Below, in pieces: positions 10,506 to 21,092 of a DNA stretch of 64,000 bases. A program made the position numbers and the translations under genes. The notes under the pieces were generated by a model, which was not told the DNA's origin, searched no databases, and worked only from the letters and a program-made list of their open reading frames with translations. The stretch is from Isoetes taiwanensis (Eukaryota; Streptophyta; Lycopodiopsida; Isoetales; Isoetaceae), in NCBI GenBank assembly GCA_021234155.1, contig JAJEKV010000046.1, positions 7,817,012-7,881,011 on the forward strand. The letters are read 5' to 3'. Every line of letters begins with the position of its first letter. Positions within the stretch are counted from its first letter, which is position 1.

Positions 10506-11912
10506 ATGGCTGACCAAAGAAATGGATGGTGGGATGCTAAGTTGCTCTGCCGGCAAGGTATTTGCTCCCAAAGACGGTATCTCAGAAGCCTCAACTCGTG
10601 CAAAAGCTCTGAGACAAAGAAAAGAAAATATATGAAGCAGAAGCAAATAGTTATATGTAGCAAATTGCGGGACAACCCAAAGATGTTTTGGAACAGCGTC
10701 CTAAAAAAAGGTAACGTATCTATTTTAGGAGCGGATGAGCTTTACGAATTTGTGAAGGAAATATACTATGTGCAAAATGTAGAAGGGATGCCACAGATGA
10801 TAGTGCCAGGGGATATGCTCTCCATGGAAGACGTTTCAGATGCATTGCAGGGAATGAAGAATGGAAAAGCTGCAGATTTACAGGGATTGATGAAATGGAG
10901 TGGAAAGAAAACATTGGAGGTTCTTACCAGGCTGCTCAACGTAGCTCTAAGCGAAGGGCTGTCCAAACATTGGAGAGAGAACAGAGTCCACCCAATTCAT
11001 AAGGCCGATGCTAAGGATGACGTGCGCAACTAAAGAACTATATTGATTGGTTCAATCTTTGCTAAATTGATTGGTACAGTGCTGGAACAGAAGCTAAATC
11101 ATTGAGCGGAAGAGAGCAATAAGAGGTCCCCCTATCAAGCAGGATTTAGAAGCAAACATAGCACACTAGATCATGCTCTAACACTCAGGGTGTTATTTGA
11201 GAAAGCAAGAGAGCCGAGGCAATCCTTATACCTAGCTTTCATCGACTTCTCCAAGGCTTTTGACATGGTACCCAGAAAGGGCTTAAGCGCAAGGATGAAA
11301 CAGATAGGTGTGCCACAATCAATCCAAGGGGCAGTCGCGAATCTATACTCAGAGGTACTTGTCAAACTTGATCAGGAAATGCATGCAAATATCAGGAGCA
11401 CAATCGGGGTCCGGCAGGGATGCCCATTATCTCCAATGTTATTCGGCTTGTACATTGATGAATTAGATACCTGGCTGAGAGACAGATGCCTATCAGGCAC
11501 GCACATAGGGAATTATGTTCTGCAGCTCTTGCTATATGCCGACGATGTAGGACTTCAAGAGCTCTTAAATAGTCTTGCTCTCTTCTGTGAAGCTCGTCAT
11601 ATGACAGTGAACTTGGCGAAATCCAAGATAATGCTTGTCGGTACTTCAGATCGCCCATCATTTAGCTACAAGGGCAATGTGCTAGAGACAGTATGCAGTT
11701 ACAAATATCTGGGCATAGACTTCTGGTGCAAATACAATTGGAAGGAATGCATAAATAGGAGGATTACAGGAGGTAAAACAGCCTTGTATGCCATGCTATC
11801 GAAGTGCCACAAGGCATCTATATCTGATTGGGGGCTCAAGAAGCTATTGTTTAAGACTCTAGTACAGACAATCACTCTGTATGGGGCACCAATTTGGGGG
11901 CACCAATTTTGA
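10506..11912 (+). pseudogene. LINE-B reverse transcriptase with two in-frame stops
   Basis: One frame runs 10,506-11,912 and encodes the RT, broken only by TAA at 11,031-11,033 and TGA at 11,103-11,105. By comparison with LINE-A and the family these sit where Tyr and Trp would be expected. Motifs in order: MKNGKAADLQG, ENRVHPIHKADAKDDVRN, SPYQAGFRSKHSTLDH, FIDFSKAFDMVPRKGL, GVRQGCPLSPMLFGLYIDE, catalytic YADD at 11,535-11,546, VNLAKSKIM and SYKYLGIDF. The frame closes just after LYGAPIWG, where a roughly 14-bp tandem duplication (about 11,884-11,911) shifts the reading frame. It looks recently inactivated. Confidence 0.85.
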
Positions 11913-12532
11913 TGAACGAGCTAGGAGTGAAGCACCAAATGCCATATGCCATCATGCTTGCTGAGTCGGGGATGTTGCCTCTTGAGGCCGAAGCACTATA
12001 CCAATCAATAAACTTTGCAAATCGGGTGCTTGTTCAAGCACCAGATAGGCTCTCCAGGCAAGCACTTGAGTTATCCAGTAATGGTTGGCACAAGAACCTT
12101 AAGGATTGGGCGGCTCGGTGGGGCATAACTGAGTCTAATTGGCCAGATAATGCAATCAGCACAAAGGATTTGCTGCTCACTTTGGTCGTAGAAAGGCTTT
12201 GGAGCAACAAAGGCTCTAGGATGAAATACTATGTGGCTGAGGTCAATCCTATGTTGATCTACTCAGAACAGGATTACCTGCGAGCACAGATACCTCGCTT
12301 CTTGAAACATGTCATTGCCAGGGCACGAACCTCTTCACATCATCTGAGAATTGAAACTGGGCGATGGCATGTTATCCCTCGGGATTCCAGGCTTTGCACG
12401 CTCTGTGACCTAGCCATGATCGAAGATGAGGACCATGCTTTCACTAAATGCCCAGCATATACCGATATCAGAAGTAAGTTTGATGTCACAGCCACTAGTT
12501 TCCATTCTCTTCTTGATATGGAACCATTTTAA
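11894..12532 (+). pseudogene. LINE-B C-terminal domain with Cys-His cluster
   Basis: This frame continues the RT polyprotein after a frameshift. It is mostly helical, Leu/Ala-rich sequence, then RIETGRWHVIPRDSRLC, TLCDLAMIEDEDHAFTKCP, a C-x2-C-x11-H-x4-C cluster as in many LINE C-termini, thought to bind nucleic acid. The stop is at 12,530-12,532. LINE-A has the same elements in the region 690-850 (minus), which confirms the family link. It was most likely part of the same protein as the RT. Confidence 0.75.
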
Positions 12533-12657
12533 ATTGGGACAATTTCTGCAGTGGAATCCCACCGCAGTTTGTTATTGAAAATTGAAACATTGTAAATTTT
12601 ACTGCTCTATGGTCTCTTCAAGGCCCTTATGAGCACGATTAATACATTACATTACAT
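12533..12657 (+). repeat. LINE-B 3' UTR and TTACA-type tail
   Basis: After the stop come about 105 noncoding bases and the tail TACATTACATTACATA (about 12,642-12,657), a simple pentanucleotide repeat like those ending poly(A)-less LINEs. The next bases are outside the element. Confidence 0.65.
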
Positions 12658-12801
12658 ATGATAGGAGTATCGTATACGCTCCTTGCTCGAGAAATCGGAG
12701 GGCTCTTTTGGTGATGAGGGCGGCATCCCAGACATTTAAGTCCACAATTACTTGTCTACGAGACATAAAGAGATTTAGATTTGGCTTATTTACTTAGATT
12801 T

Positions 12802-12853
12802 AAGGGTTCTGATGAGGTCGGCATGGCCTGGAGGTTCGAATCCTCCAGCCCTG
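12802..12853 (+). repeat. tRNA-like segment with perfect box B, unit a
   Basis: The hairpin GGAGG-TTCGAAT-CCTCC has the stem and 7-nt loop of a tRNA T-arm and contains a perfect RNA polymerase III box B (GGTTCGAATCC). The flanks AAGGGTT and AGCCCTG can pair at six of seven positions like an acceptor stem. Only about 21 nt lie between acceptor and T-arm, so the anticodon arm is missing. It is a tRNA-derived remnant, not a tRNA gene. Confidence 0.5.
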
Positions 12854-14420
12854 GTGTCAGCAGTTGTCTCTGTTTGTTCTACAGTTAGATCCGGTTGCCA
12901 TGACTGTCCAGGAAGAAGATTGACCAAGGAAGACGATTGATTGCGGCGGTTCCAAATCTTGGAGTCAGCGCAGAACTAGTTAGGGCAGAACTAGTTCGAA
13001 ATCTTGGAGTCAGCACAGACCTAGTTAGGGCAGCACCAGTAGAGGATTCTTGGGCAGGAAGAACAGATGGCTCATTCTGAGTGCGGAGAGTGCAAGTTGA
13101 GCTGTAAATTTTGTTGTCTAATAGAGGTATTGTGGCAGAGCCTGGCCATGGTAGACATTTGCTGATACCGGAAAAGTCGATTCTGTTCTTTCGTTTGTGG
13201 CATTTTTGCTTGAGAGCTGATGATGCCAGATAGTTTGTGATAGTCAGAAATCCGAATCCAAGGAGAAGGATTGGAACATTATTAGGCCATCAACCACGGG
13301 AAGCTCTTTTAGGGAAGGAAGAATTCTGAATGTAAGAGGAAGCGATTGCAAATGGATGCATATTTGTGTGGAGCTATGATTTTGAATTGCATGTACATAT
13401 TTTGTGGACATAAGCATGAAATAAATATGATAAGCTTGAATGTTTGTACAATTTAATAGTGACCTTAGATTTTGGCTTTTGTTTTACGTGGCCAAAAATC
13501 ATGGGGTGTTGATGGAGTAGAATATCTGGAATATGCTCTCGATCGACGGTTGCTATGAGTGACCCATGGAAAAATCCCATAAGGAAAGGAAAATAATACA
13601 CGGGAAATATAAAAGCACGGGATACATGTTTGGGCTTTTTGTAAATATGGGTTATTTATGTTTCCTTATGGGTTTTTTTACTAACATTAGTTGTGAGCCA
13701 CTGATGGGCAGTATATTCGTGGCATTCTTCCTGATCCACGGCTATTAAGACTTTGTGAGAAAAATGGCATGAAAAATCGTATGGTGTCAATTACAATACC
13801 AAACTATTCAACTGAGCATATCTCCTCTGTTCCTCTCGGCCTTTCCAGAAATCACGGCTGGTAGCTTAGCTCTGTTAAAAGGATTCCGGAGCTTATCAAT
13901 AGCATTATTACACTTGGAAATCGGATTTTACATTCAGATCTCAGTTCGAATCAAGAAATTCTTCACGGAAAACAAAGCGCCGATCTGAACCCATCCATTT
14001 GAAGAAAGAGCTTTCAATCCACCGATTCCTGGATCAAACAAAATCAACCAGTCTATCCTAGCCAAACGCCCTTCCGCTCATAATCACCAATTTACAGTAT
14101 TCGCATGACACAAGTAAGCTTCCAATTATTTTCAAAGAACACAATAACAAAACACAGACATTGCCGACCTCCTGGGCATCAATCTGGTTCTTGCACAGCA
14201 GAAAACACATGCACAAACTTGCAATTACTAGTCCGACAATAAAATCACCAGCATCCTACATGACACCCCTGCTCTGCCGAAATTAGCAAGCATCATCCTG
14301 TCTTATCTATGGCCTAACAAATCGAGTCCTTTCCTTCACAACCACCTCTCTAAGTTCGCATCATGAGAACAGTAATCAAAATGAACAGCCACTTCAAATA
14401 ATCAAAGGAAAGCCATTGCT

Positions 14421-14635
14421 CTGTTTTTTCCGCCAGCCAGCAGCTCAAACCCGTTCAAAAAATACACTGGACATACTATTTTAGATATATACAGCCCCAA
14501 AATCTAGGCAAAACCATGTGTGAGATACGGTCTACTTTCAATTATTTTGTTTGGTGCCTAGATTTTGGGGGTGTATTGTATAGAAAACCATACCTGAACT
14601 GTATTGTTTTAGTGATTTGAGCTGCTTGTTGGCCA
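14421..14635. repeat. Long imperfect palindrome, unit a (loop inverted)
   Basis: The left arm contains CAGCAGCTCAAACCCG... AATCTAGGCAAAACCATG. The right side has GCCTAGATTTTGG... GATTTGAGCTGCTTG. Between them lies ACTTTCAATTATTTTGTTTG, the reverse complement of the loop in the other units. The inner part of the right arm (the CCGTATCTCACACATGG portion) is missing. Confidence 0.65.
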
Positions 14636-14857
14636 GTCAAAGCAGCATTCCAAAATCCGCTCTTGGATGCATTTTTTTGTGGTTTATGCGCATGGTCTCA
14701 GAATGGAAGGATAAGGATGCATGCCCCTTTCTTTTTTTGGCAGGGGTGCCAACGGATCCGGCAAGGTCTATTGAAAGGGAGTACAGTAAATCTTTTTACA
14801 GGCAAGAAGAATTTGACAACTGTGCAGAAGATATTCCAGAGCGTTGGAAGTGGAAAA

Positions 14858-16699
14858 CGCTCCTTGCTCGAGAAATCGGAGGGCTCTTTTGGTGATGAGG
14901 GCGGAATCCCAGACATTTAAGTCCACAATTACTTGTCTCGAAGACATAAAGAGGTTTAGATTTGGTTTATTTACTTAGATTTAAGGGTCCTGGTGAGGCT
15001 GGCATGGCCTGGATCCGGTTGCCATGACTGTCCAGGAAGAAGATTGACCCAGGAAGACGATTGATTGCGGCGGTTCTAAATCTTGGAGTCAGCGCAGAAC
15101 TAGTTCGAAATCTTGGAGTCAGCGCAGACCTAGTCAGGGCAGCACCAGTAGAGGATTCTTGGGCAGGAAGAACATATGGCTCATTCTGAGTGCGGAGAGT
15201 GCAAGTCGAGCTATAAATTTTGTTGTCGAACAGAGGTATTGTGGCAGAGCCCGGCTATGGTAGACATTTGTTGATACCGGAAAAGTCGATTCTGTTTTTT
15301 TGTTTGTGGCATTTTTGCTTGAGAGTCCGATGATGCCAGATAGTTTGTGATAGCCAGAAATCTGAATCCAAGGAGAAGGATTGGAACGTTATTAGGCCAT
15401 CAACCACGGGAAGCTCTTTCAAGGAAGGAGGAATTCTGAGTGTAAGAGGAAGGGTTTGCAAGATGTACATTTGTGTGGAGCTATGATTTTGAATTGCATG
15501 TACATATTTTGTGGACGTAAGCATGAAATAAATATGATAAGCTTGAATGTTTGTACAATTTAACAGTGACCTTAGGTTTGACAAGTCCTATGGTGTCAAT
15601 TACAATACCAAGCTATTCAACTGAGCATAGCTCCTCTGTTCCTCCTGGTCTTTCCGGAAATCACGGTTGGTAGCTTAGCTCTGTCAAAAGGGTTCTGGAG
15701 CTTATCGATAGCATCACTACACTTGGAAATCGGATTTTACATTCAGATCTCAGTTCGAATCAAGAAATTCTCAACGGAAAACAAAGCACCGATCTGAACC
15801 CATCCATTTGAAGAAAGAGCTTTCAATCCACCGATTCCTGGATCAAACAAAATCAAACCGGTCTATCCTGGCCAAATGCCCTTCCGCTCATGATCACCAA
15901 TTCACAGTTTCCGCACGACACAAGTAAGCTTCCAATTATTTTCAAAGAACACAAAATAACAGAACACAGATATTGCCGACATCCTGGGCATCAATCCGGT
16001 TCTTGCACAGTAGAAAACACATGCACAAACTTGCAATTACTAGTCCGACAAAAAAATCACCAGCATCTTCCATGACATCCCTGCTCTGCCGAAATTAGCA
16101 AGCATCATCCTATCTTATCCATGGCCTAACAAATCGAGTCCTTTCCTTCACAACCGCCTCCTTCTAAATTCGCATCATGAGAACAGTAATCGTAATGAAT
16201 AGCCACTTCAAATAATCAAAGGAAAGCCATTGCTCTGTTTTTTTCGCTAGCAAGCAGCTCAAACCCGTTCAAAAAATATCCTGGATATACTATTTCATAT
16301 ACATACAGCCCCGAAATCTAGGCAAAACCATGCGTAAAATATATTCCCCAAATACCAAACGAAATAATTGAAAGTGGACCGATCTCACACATAGTTTTGC
16401 CTACATTTTGGGGGTGTAATGTATGCAAAACCGTACCTGAACTGTATTTTTTGAGTGATTTGAGCTGCTTGTTGGCCAGTCAAAGCAGCATTCCAAAATC
16501 CGCTCTTGGATGCATTTTTTTTTGGTTGTGTGCATGGTCTGAGAATGGAAGGATAAGGATGCATGCCCCTTTCTTTTTTTGGCAGGGGTACTAACAGATC
16601 CAACAAGGTCTATTGAAAGCGAGTACAGTATATCTTTTTACAGGCAAGAAGAATTCGACAACTGTGCAAAAGATATTCCAGAGTGTTTGAAGTAGAAAA
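14858..16699 (+). repeat. Array unit b (internally deleted)
   Basis: 1,842 bp. It lacks about 290 bp at 15,575/15,585 (the TATA/inverted-repeat segment) and about 55 bp at 15,011/15,015, which removes the tRNA-like box B. Otherwise collinear with the other units. Confidence 0.85.
16250..16480. repeat. Long imperfect palindrome, unit b
   Basis: Left arm GCAAGCAGCTCAAACCCG through AATCTAGGCAAAACCATG; loop ACCAAACGAAATAATTGAAA; right arm GACCGATCTCACACATAGTTTTGCCTA through TTTGAGCTGCTTGTTGG. The inner arms are strongest and the outer arms are diverged. Confidence 0.7.
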
Positions 16700-16824
16700 C
16701 GCTCCTTGCTCGAGAAATCGGAGGGCTCTTTTGGTGATGATGGCAGAATCCCAGACATTTAAGTCCGCAATTACTTGTCTCGGAGACATAAGGAGGTTTA
16801 GATTTGGCTTATTTACTTAGATTT

Positions 16825-16876
16825 AAGGGTTCTGATGAGGCCGGCATGGCCTGGAGGTTCGAATCCTCCAGCCCTG
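16825..16876 (+). repeat. tRNA-like segment with perfect box B, unit c
   Basis: Same 52-bp element as in unit a, with the T-arm hairpin and box B unchanged. The middle differs by one base (GAGGCCGG for GAGGTCGG). Confidence 0.5.
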
Positions 16877-18464
16877 GTGTCAGCAGTTGTCTCTATTTGT
16901 TCTACAGTTAGATCCGGTTGCCATGACTGTCCAGGAAGAAGATTCACCCAGGAAGACGATTGATTGCAGCGGTTCCAAATCTTAGAGTTGGCGCAGAACT
17001 AGTTAGGGCAGTACTAGTTCAAAATCTTGGAGTCAGCATAGACCTAGTCAGGGCAGCACCAGTAGAGGATTCTTGGGTAGGAAGAACAGATGGCTCATTC
17101 TGAGTGCGGAGAGTGCAAGTCGAGCTGTAAATTTTGTTGTCGAACAGAGGTATTGTGGCAGAGCCCGACCATGGTAGACATTTGCTTATACCGAAAAAGT
17201 CGATTCTGTTCTTTCCTTTGTGGCATTTTTGCTTGAGAGCCCAATGATGCCAGATAGTTTGTGATAGCCAAAAATCCGAATCCAAGGAGAAGGATTGGAA
17301 CGTTATTAGGCCATCAACCACGGGAAGCTCTTTTAGGGAAGGAAGAATGCTGAGTGTAAGAGGAAGCGGTTGCAAATGGATGTATATTTGTGTGGAGCTA
17401 TGATTTTGAATTGCATGTACATATTTTGTGGACGTAAGCATGAAATAAATATGATAAGCTTGAATGTTTGTACAATTTAATGGTGACCTTAGATTTTGGC
17501 TTTTGTTTTACGTGGCCAAAAATCATGGGGCGTTGATGGAGTAGAATATCTGAAATATGCTCTCGATCGACGGTTGCTATGAGTGGCCCATGGAAAAATC
17601 CCATAAGGAAAGGAAAATAATACACGGGAAAAATAAAAGCACGGGATACATGTTTGGGCTTTTTGTAAATATGGGTTATTTATGTTTCCTTATGGTTTTT
17701 TTTTTACTAACATTGGTTGTGAGCAGCTGATGGGCAGTATATTCGCGGCATTCTTCCTAACCCACGGCTATTAAGATTTTGTGAGAAAAATGGCATGAAA
17801 AATCCTATGGTGTCAATTACAATACCAAGTTATTCAATTGAGCATAGCTCCTCTGTTCCTCCCGGCCTTTTCGGAAATCACAGTTGGTAGCTTAGCTCTG
17901 TCAAAAGGGTTCCGGAGCTTATCGATAGCATCATTACACTTGGAAATCGGATTTTACATTGAGATCTCAATTCGAATCAAGAAATTCTCGACGGAAAGCA
18001 AGGCACCGATCTGAACCCATCCATTTGAGGAAAGAGCTTTCAATCCACCGATTCCAAGATCAAACAAAATCAAACCGGTCTATCCTGGCCAAACGCCCTT
18101 CTGCTCATGATCACCAATTCACAGTTTCCGCACGACACAAGTAAGCTTCCAATTATTTTCAAAGAACACAAAATAACAGAACACAGACATTGCCGACCTC
18201 CTGGGCATCAATCCGGTTCTTGCACAGCTGAAAACACATGCACAAACTTGCAATTACTAGTCCGACAACAAAATCACCAGCATCCTCCATGACGCCCCTG
18301 CTCTGCCAAAATTAGCAAGCATCATCCTATCTTATCCATGGCCTAACAAATCGAGTCCTTTCCTTCACAACCACCTCCTTCTAAATTCGCATCACGAGAA
18401 CAGTAATCAAAATGAACAGCCACGTCAAATAATCAAAGGAAAGCCATTGCTCTGTTTTTTCCGC

Positions 18465-18690
18465 CAGCAAGCAACTCAAACCCGTTCAAAAAATACCCTG
18501 GAAATACTATTTCAGATACATACAGCTCCGAAATCTAGGCAAAACCATGTGTGAAATACGGTCCCCAAATACTAAACGAAATAATTGAAAGTGGACCGTA
18601 TCTCACACATGGTTTTGCCTAGATTTTGGGGGTGTATTGTATAGAAAATCGTATCTGGTTGAGTGATTTGAGCTGCTTGTTGGCCAATCA
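18465..18690. repeat. Long imperfect palindrome, unit c
   Basis: The best preserved copy. AAATCTAGGCAAAACCATG with TGTGAAATACGGTCC mirrors GGACCGTATCTCACA with CATGGTTTTGCCTAGATTT. Weaker pairing extends outward to GAGTTGCTTGCTGG-type ends, giving arms of roughly 100 bp around a loop of about 28 bp. Confidence 0.75.
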
Positions 18691-19034
18691 AAGCAGCATT
18701 CCAAAATCCACTCTTGGATGCATTTTTTTGTGGTTTGCGTGCATGGTCTGAGAATGGAAGGATAAAGATGCATGCCCCTTTCTTTTTTTTGGCAGGGGTG
18801 CCAACGGATCCGGCAAGGTCTATTGAAAGGAGGTACAGTAAATCTTTTTACAGGCAAGAAGAATTCGACAACTGTGCAGTAGATATTCCAGAGCGTTGGA
18901 AGTGGAAAACGCTCCTTGCTCGAGAAATCAGAGGGCTCTTTTGGTGATGAGGGCGGAATCCCAGACATTTAAGTCCACAATTACTTGTCTCAGAGACATA
19001 AAGAGGTTTAGAATTGGCTTATTTAGTTAGATTT

Positions 19035-19086
19035 AAGGGTTCTGGTGAGGCCGGCATGGCCTGGAGGTTCGAATCCTCCAGCCCTA
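19035..19086 (+). repeat. tRNA-like segment with perfect box B, unit d
   Basis: Same element. The T-arm is unchanged. One base differs in the 3' acceptor-like strand (AGCCCTA). Confidence 0.5.
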
Positions 19087-20639
19087 GTGTCAGCAGTTGT
19101 CTCTGTTTGTTCTACAGTTAGATCCGGTTGCCATGACTGCCCAGGAAGAAGATTGACCCAGGAAAACGATTGATTGCGGCGGTTCTAAATCTTGGAGTCA
19201 GTGCAGAACTAGTTAGGGCAGTACTAGTTCAAAATCTTGGAGTCAGCATAGACCTAGTCAGGGCAGCACCAGTAGAGGATTCTTGGGTAGGAAGAACAGA
19301 TGGCTCATTCTGAGTGCGGAGAGTGCAAGTCGAGCTGTAAATTTTGTTGTCGAACAGAGGCATTGTGGCAGAGCCCGGCCATGGTAGACATTTGCTGATA
19401 CCGAAAAAGTCGATTCTGTTCTTTTGTTTGTGGCATTTTTGCTTGAGAGCCCGATGATGCCAGATAGTTTGTGATAGCCAGAAATCTGAATCCAAGGAGA
19501 AGGATTGGAACGTTATTAGGCCATCGACCACGGGAAGCTCTTTCAGGGAAGGAGGAATTCTGAGTGTAAGAGGAAGCGTTTGCAAATGGATGTACATTTG
19601 TGTGGAGCTATGATTTTGAATTGCATGTACATATTTTGTGGACGGAAGCATGAAATAAATATGATAAGCTTGAATGTTTGTACAATTTAACAGTGACCTT
19701 TGGTTTTGGCTTTTGTTTTACATGGCCAGAAATCATGGGGCATTGATGGAGTAGAATATCTGGAATATGCTCTCGATCGAGCTATGAGTGGCCCATGGAA
19801 AAATCCCATAAGGAAAGGAAAATAATACATGGGAAATATAAAAGCACGGGATACATGTTTGGGCTTTTTGTAAATATGGTTTTTTTACTAACATTGGTTG
19901 TGAGCCGCTGATGGGCAGTATATTCGCGCCATTCTTCCTGATCCATGGCTATTAAGATTTTGTGAGAAAAATGGCGTGACAAATCCTATGGTGTCAATTA
20001 CAATACCAAGCTATTCAACTGAGCATAGCTCCTCTGTTCCTCCCGGCCTTTCCGGAAATCACGGTTGGTAACTTAACTCTGTCAAAAGGGTTCTGGAGCT
20101 TATCGATAGCATCACTACACTTGGAAATCGGATTTTACATTGAGATCTCAGTTCGAATCAAGAAATTCTCCACGGAAAACAAAGCACTGATCTGAACCCA
20201 TCCATTTGAAGAAAGAGCTTTCAATCCACCGATTCCTGGATCAAACAAAATCAAACCGGTCTTTCCTGGCCAAACGCCCTTTTGCTCATGATCACCAATT
20301 CACAGTTTTTGCACGACACAAGTAAGCTTCCAATTATTTTCAAGAACACAAAATAAGAGAACACAGACATTGCCGACCTCATAGGCATCAATCCGGTTCT
20401 TGCACAGCAGAAAATACATGCACAAACTTGCAATTACTAGTCCGACAACAAAATCACCAACATCCTCCATGACGCCCCTGCTCTGCCGAAATTAGCAACA
20501 TCATCCTCTTTTCCATGGCCTAACAAATCGAGTCCTTTCCTTCACAACGCCTCCTTCTAAATTCGCATTATGAGAACAGTAATCGAAATGAACAGCCGCT
20601 TCAAATAATCAAAGGAAAGCCATTGCTCTGTTTTTTTCG

Positions 20640-20875
20640 CCAGCAAGCAGCTCAAACCCGTTCAAAAGATACCCTAGACATACTATTCATCTACATACAA
20701 CCCCGAAATCTAGGCAAAACCATGCGTAAAATACGGTCCACAAATACCAAACAAAATAATTGAAAGTGGACCCTATCTCACACATGGTTTTGCCTAGATT
20801 TTGGGGGTGTAATGTATGCAAAACCGTACCTGAACTGTATTTTTTGAGTGATTTGAACTGCTTGTTGGCCAGTCA
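20640..20875. repeat. Long imperfect palindrome, unit d
   Basis: Arms as in unit c, with loop ACCAAACAAAATAATTGAAAG. The left inner arm reads CATGCGTAAAATACGG, diverged from the right arm CCTATCTCACACATGG. Confidence 0.7.
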
Positions 20876-21092
20876 AAGCAGCATTCCAAAATCCGCTCTT
20901 GGCTGCATATTTTTGTGGTTTGTGTGCATGGTCTGAGGATGGAAGGATAAGGATGCATGCCCCTTTCTTTTTTTGGCAGGGGTGCCAACGGATCCAGCAA
21001 GGTCTATTGAAAGGGAGTACATTATATCTTTTTACAGGCAAGAAGAATTCGACAACTATGCAGATATATTCCAAAGCATTTGAAGGGGAAAA

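Larger units (their letters stand above)
9947..12657 (+). mobile_element. LINE-B, 5'-truncated non-LTR retrotransposon
   Basis: A plus-strand LINE of the LINE-A family, better preserved. It starts inside the endonuclease domain, runs through the RT and a C-terminal Cys-His cluster, and ends in a short 3' UTR with a TTACATTACATTACATA tail. The reading frame is broken by a few stops and frameshifts. The 5' end abuts the Gypsy-A LTR end exactly. The 3' end abuts the 2.2-kb tandem array. A clear target duplication is not visible, so either border may be a rearrangement. Confidence 0.85.
12677..14857 (+). repeat. Array unit a
   Basis: First unit, 2,181 bp, directly after LINE-B. It is complete from the anchor to the next anchor. 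In its palindrome (14,421-14,635) the central loop is inverted relative to units b-d, and part of the right arm is missing. Confidence 0.85.
16700..18909 (+). repeat. Array unit c
   Basis: 2,210 bp, complete. It keeps the box B segment, the TATA segment, and the palindrome with arms near 18,465-18,570 and 18,594-18,690. Confidence 0.85.
18910..21092 (+). repeat. Array unit d
   Basis: 2,183 bp, complete apart from small deletions: part of the TATA segment near 19,780 and 19,880 is shortened. Its palindrome loop (about 20,749-20,770) is the exact reverse complement of the loop in unit a. Confidence 0.85.

Noticed and set aside
12802-12853. A possible tRNA gene in the array units
   Set aside because: The T-arm and acceptor-like flanks are present but there is no anticodon arm and too few bases between them. 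Reported only as a tRNA-like remnant.
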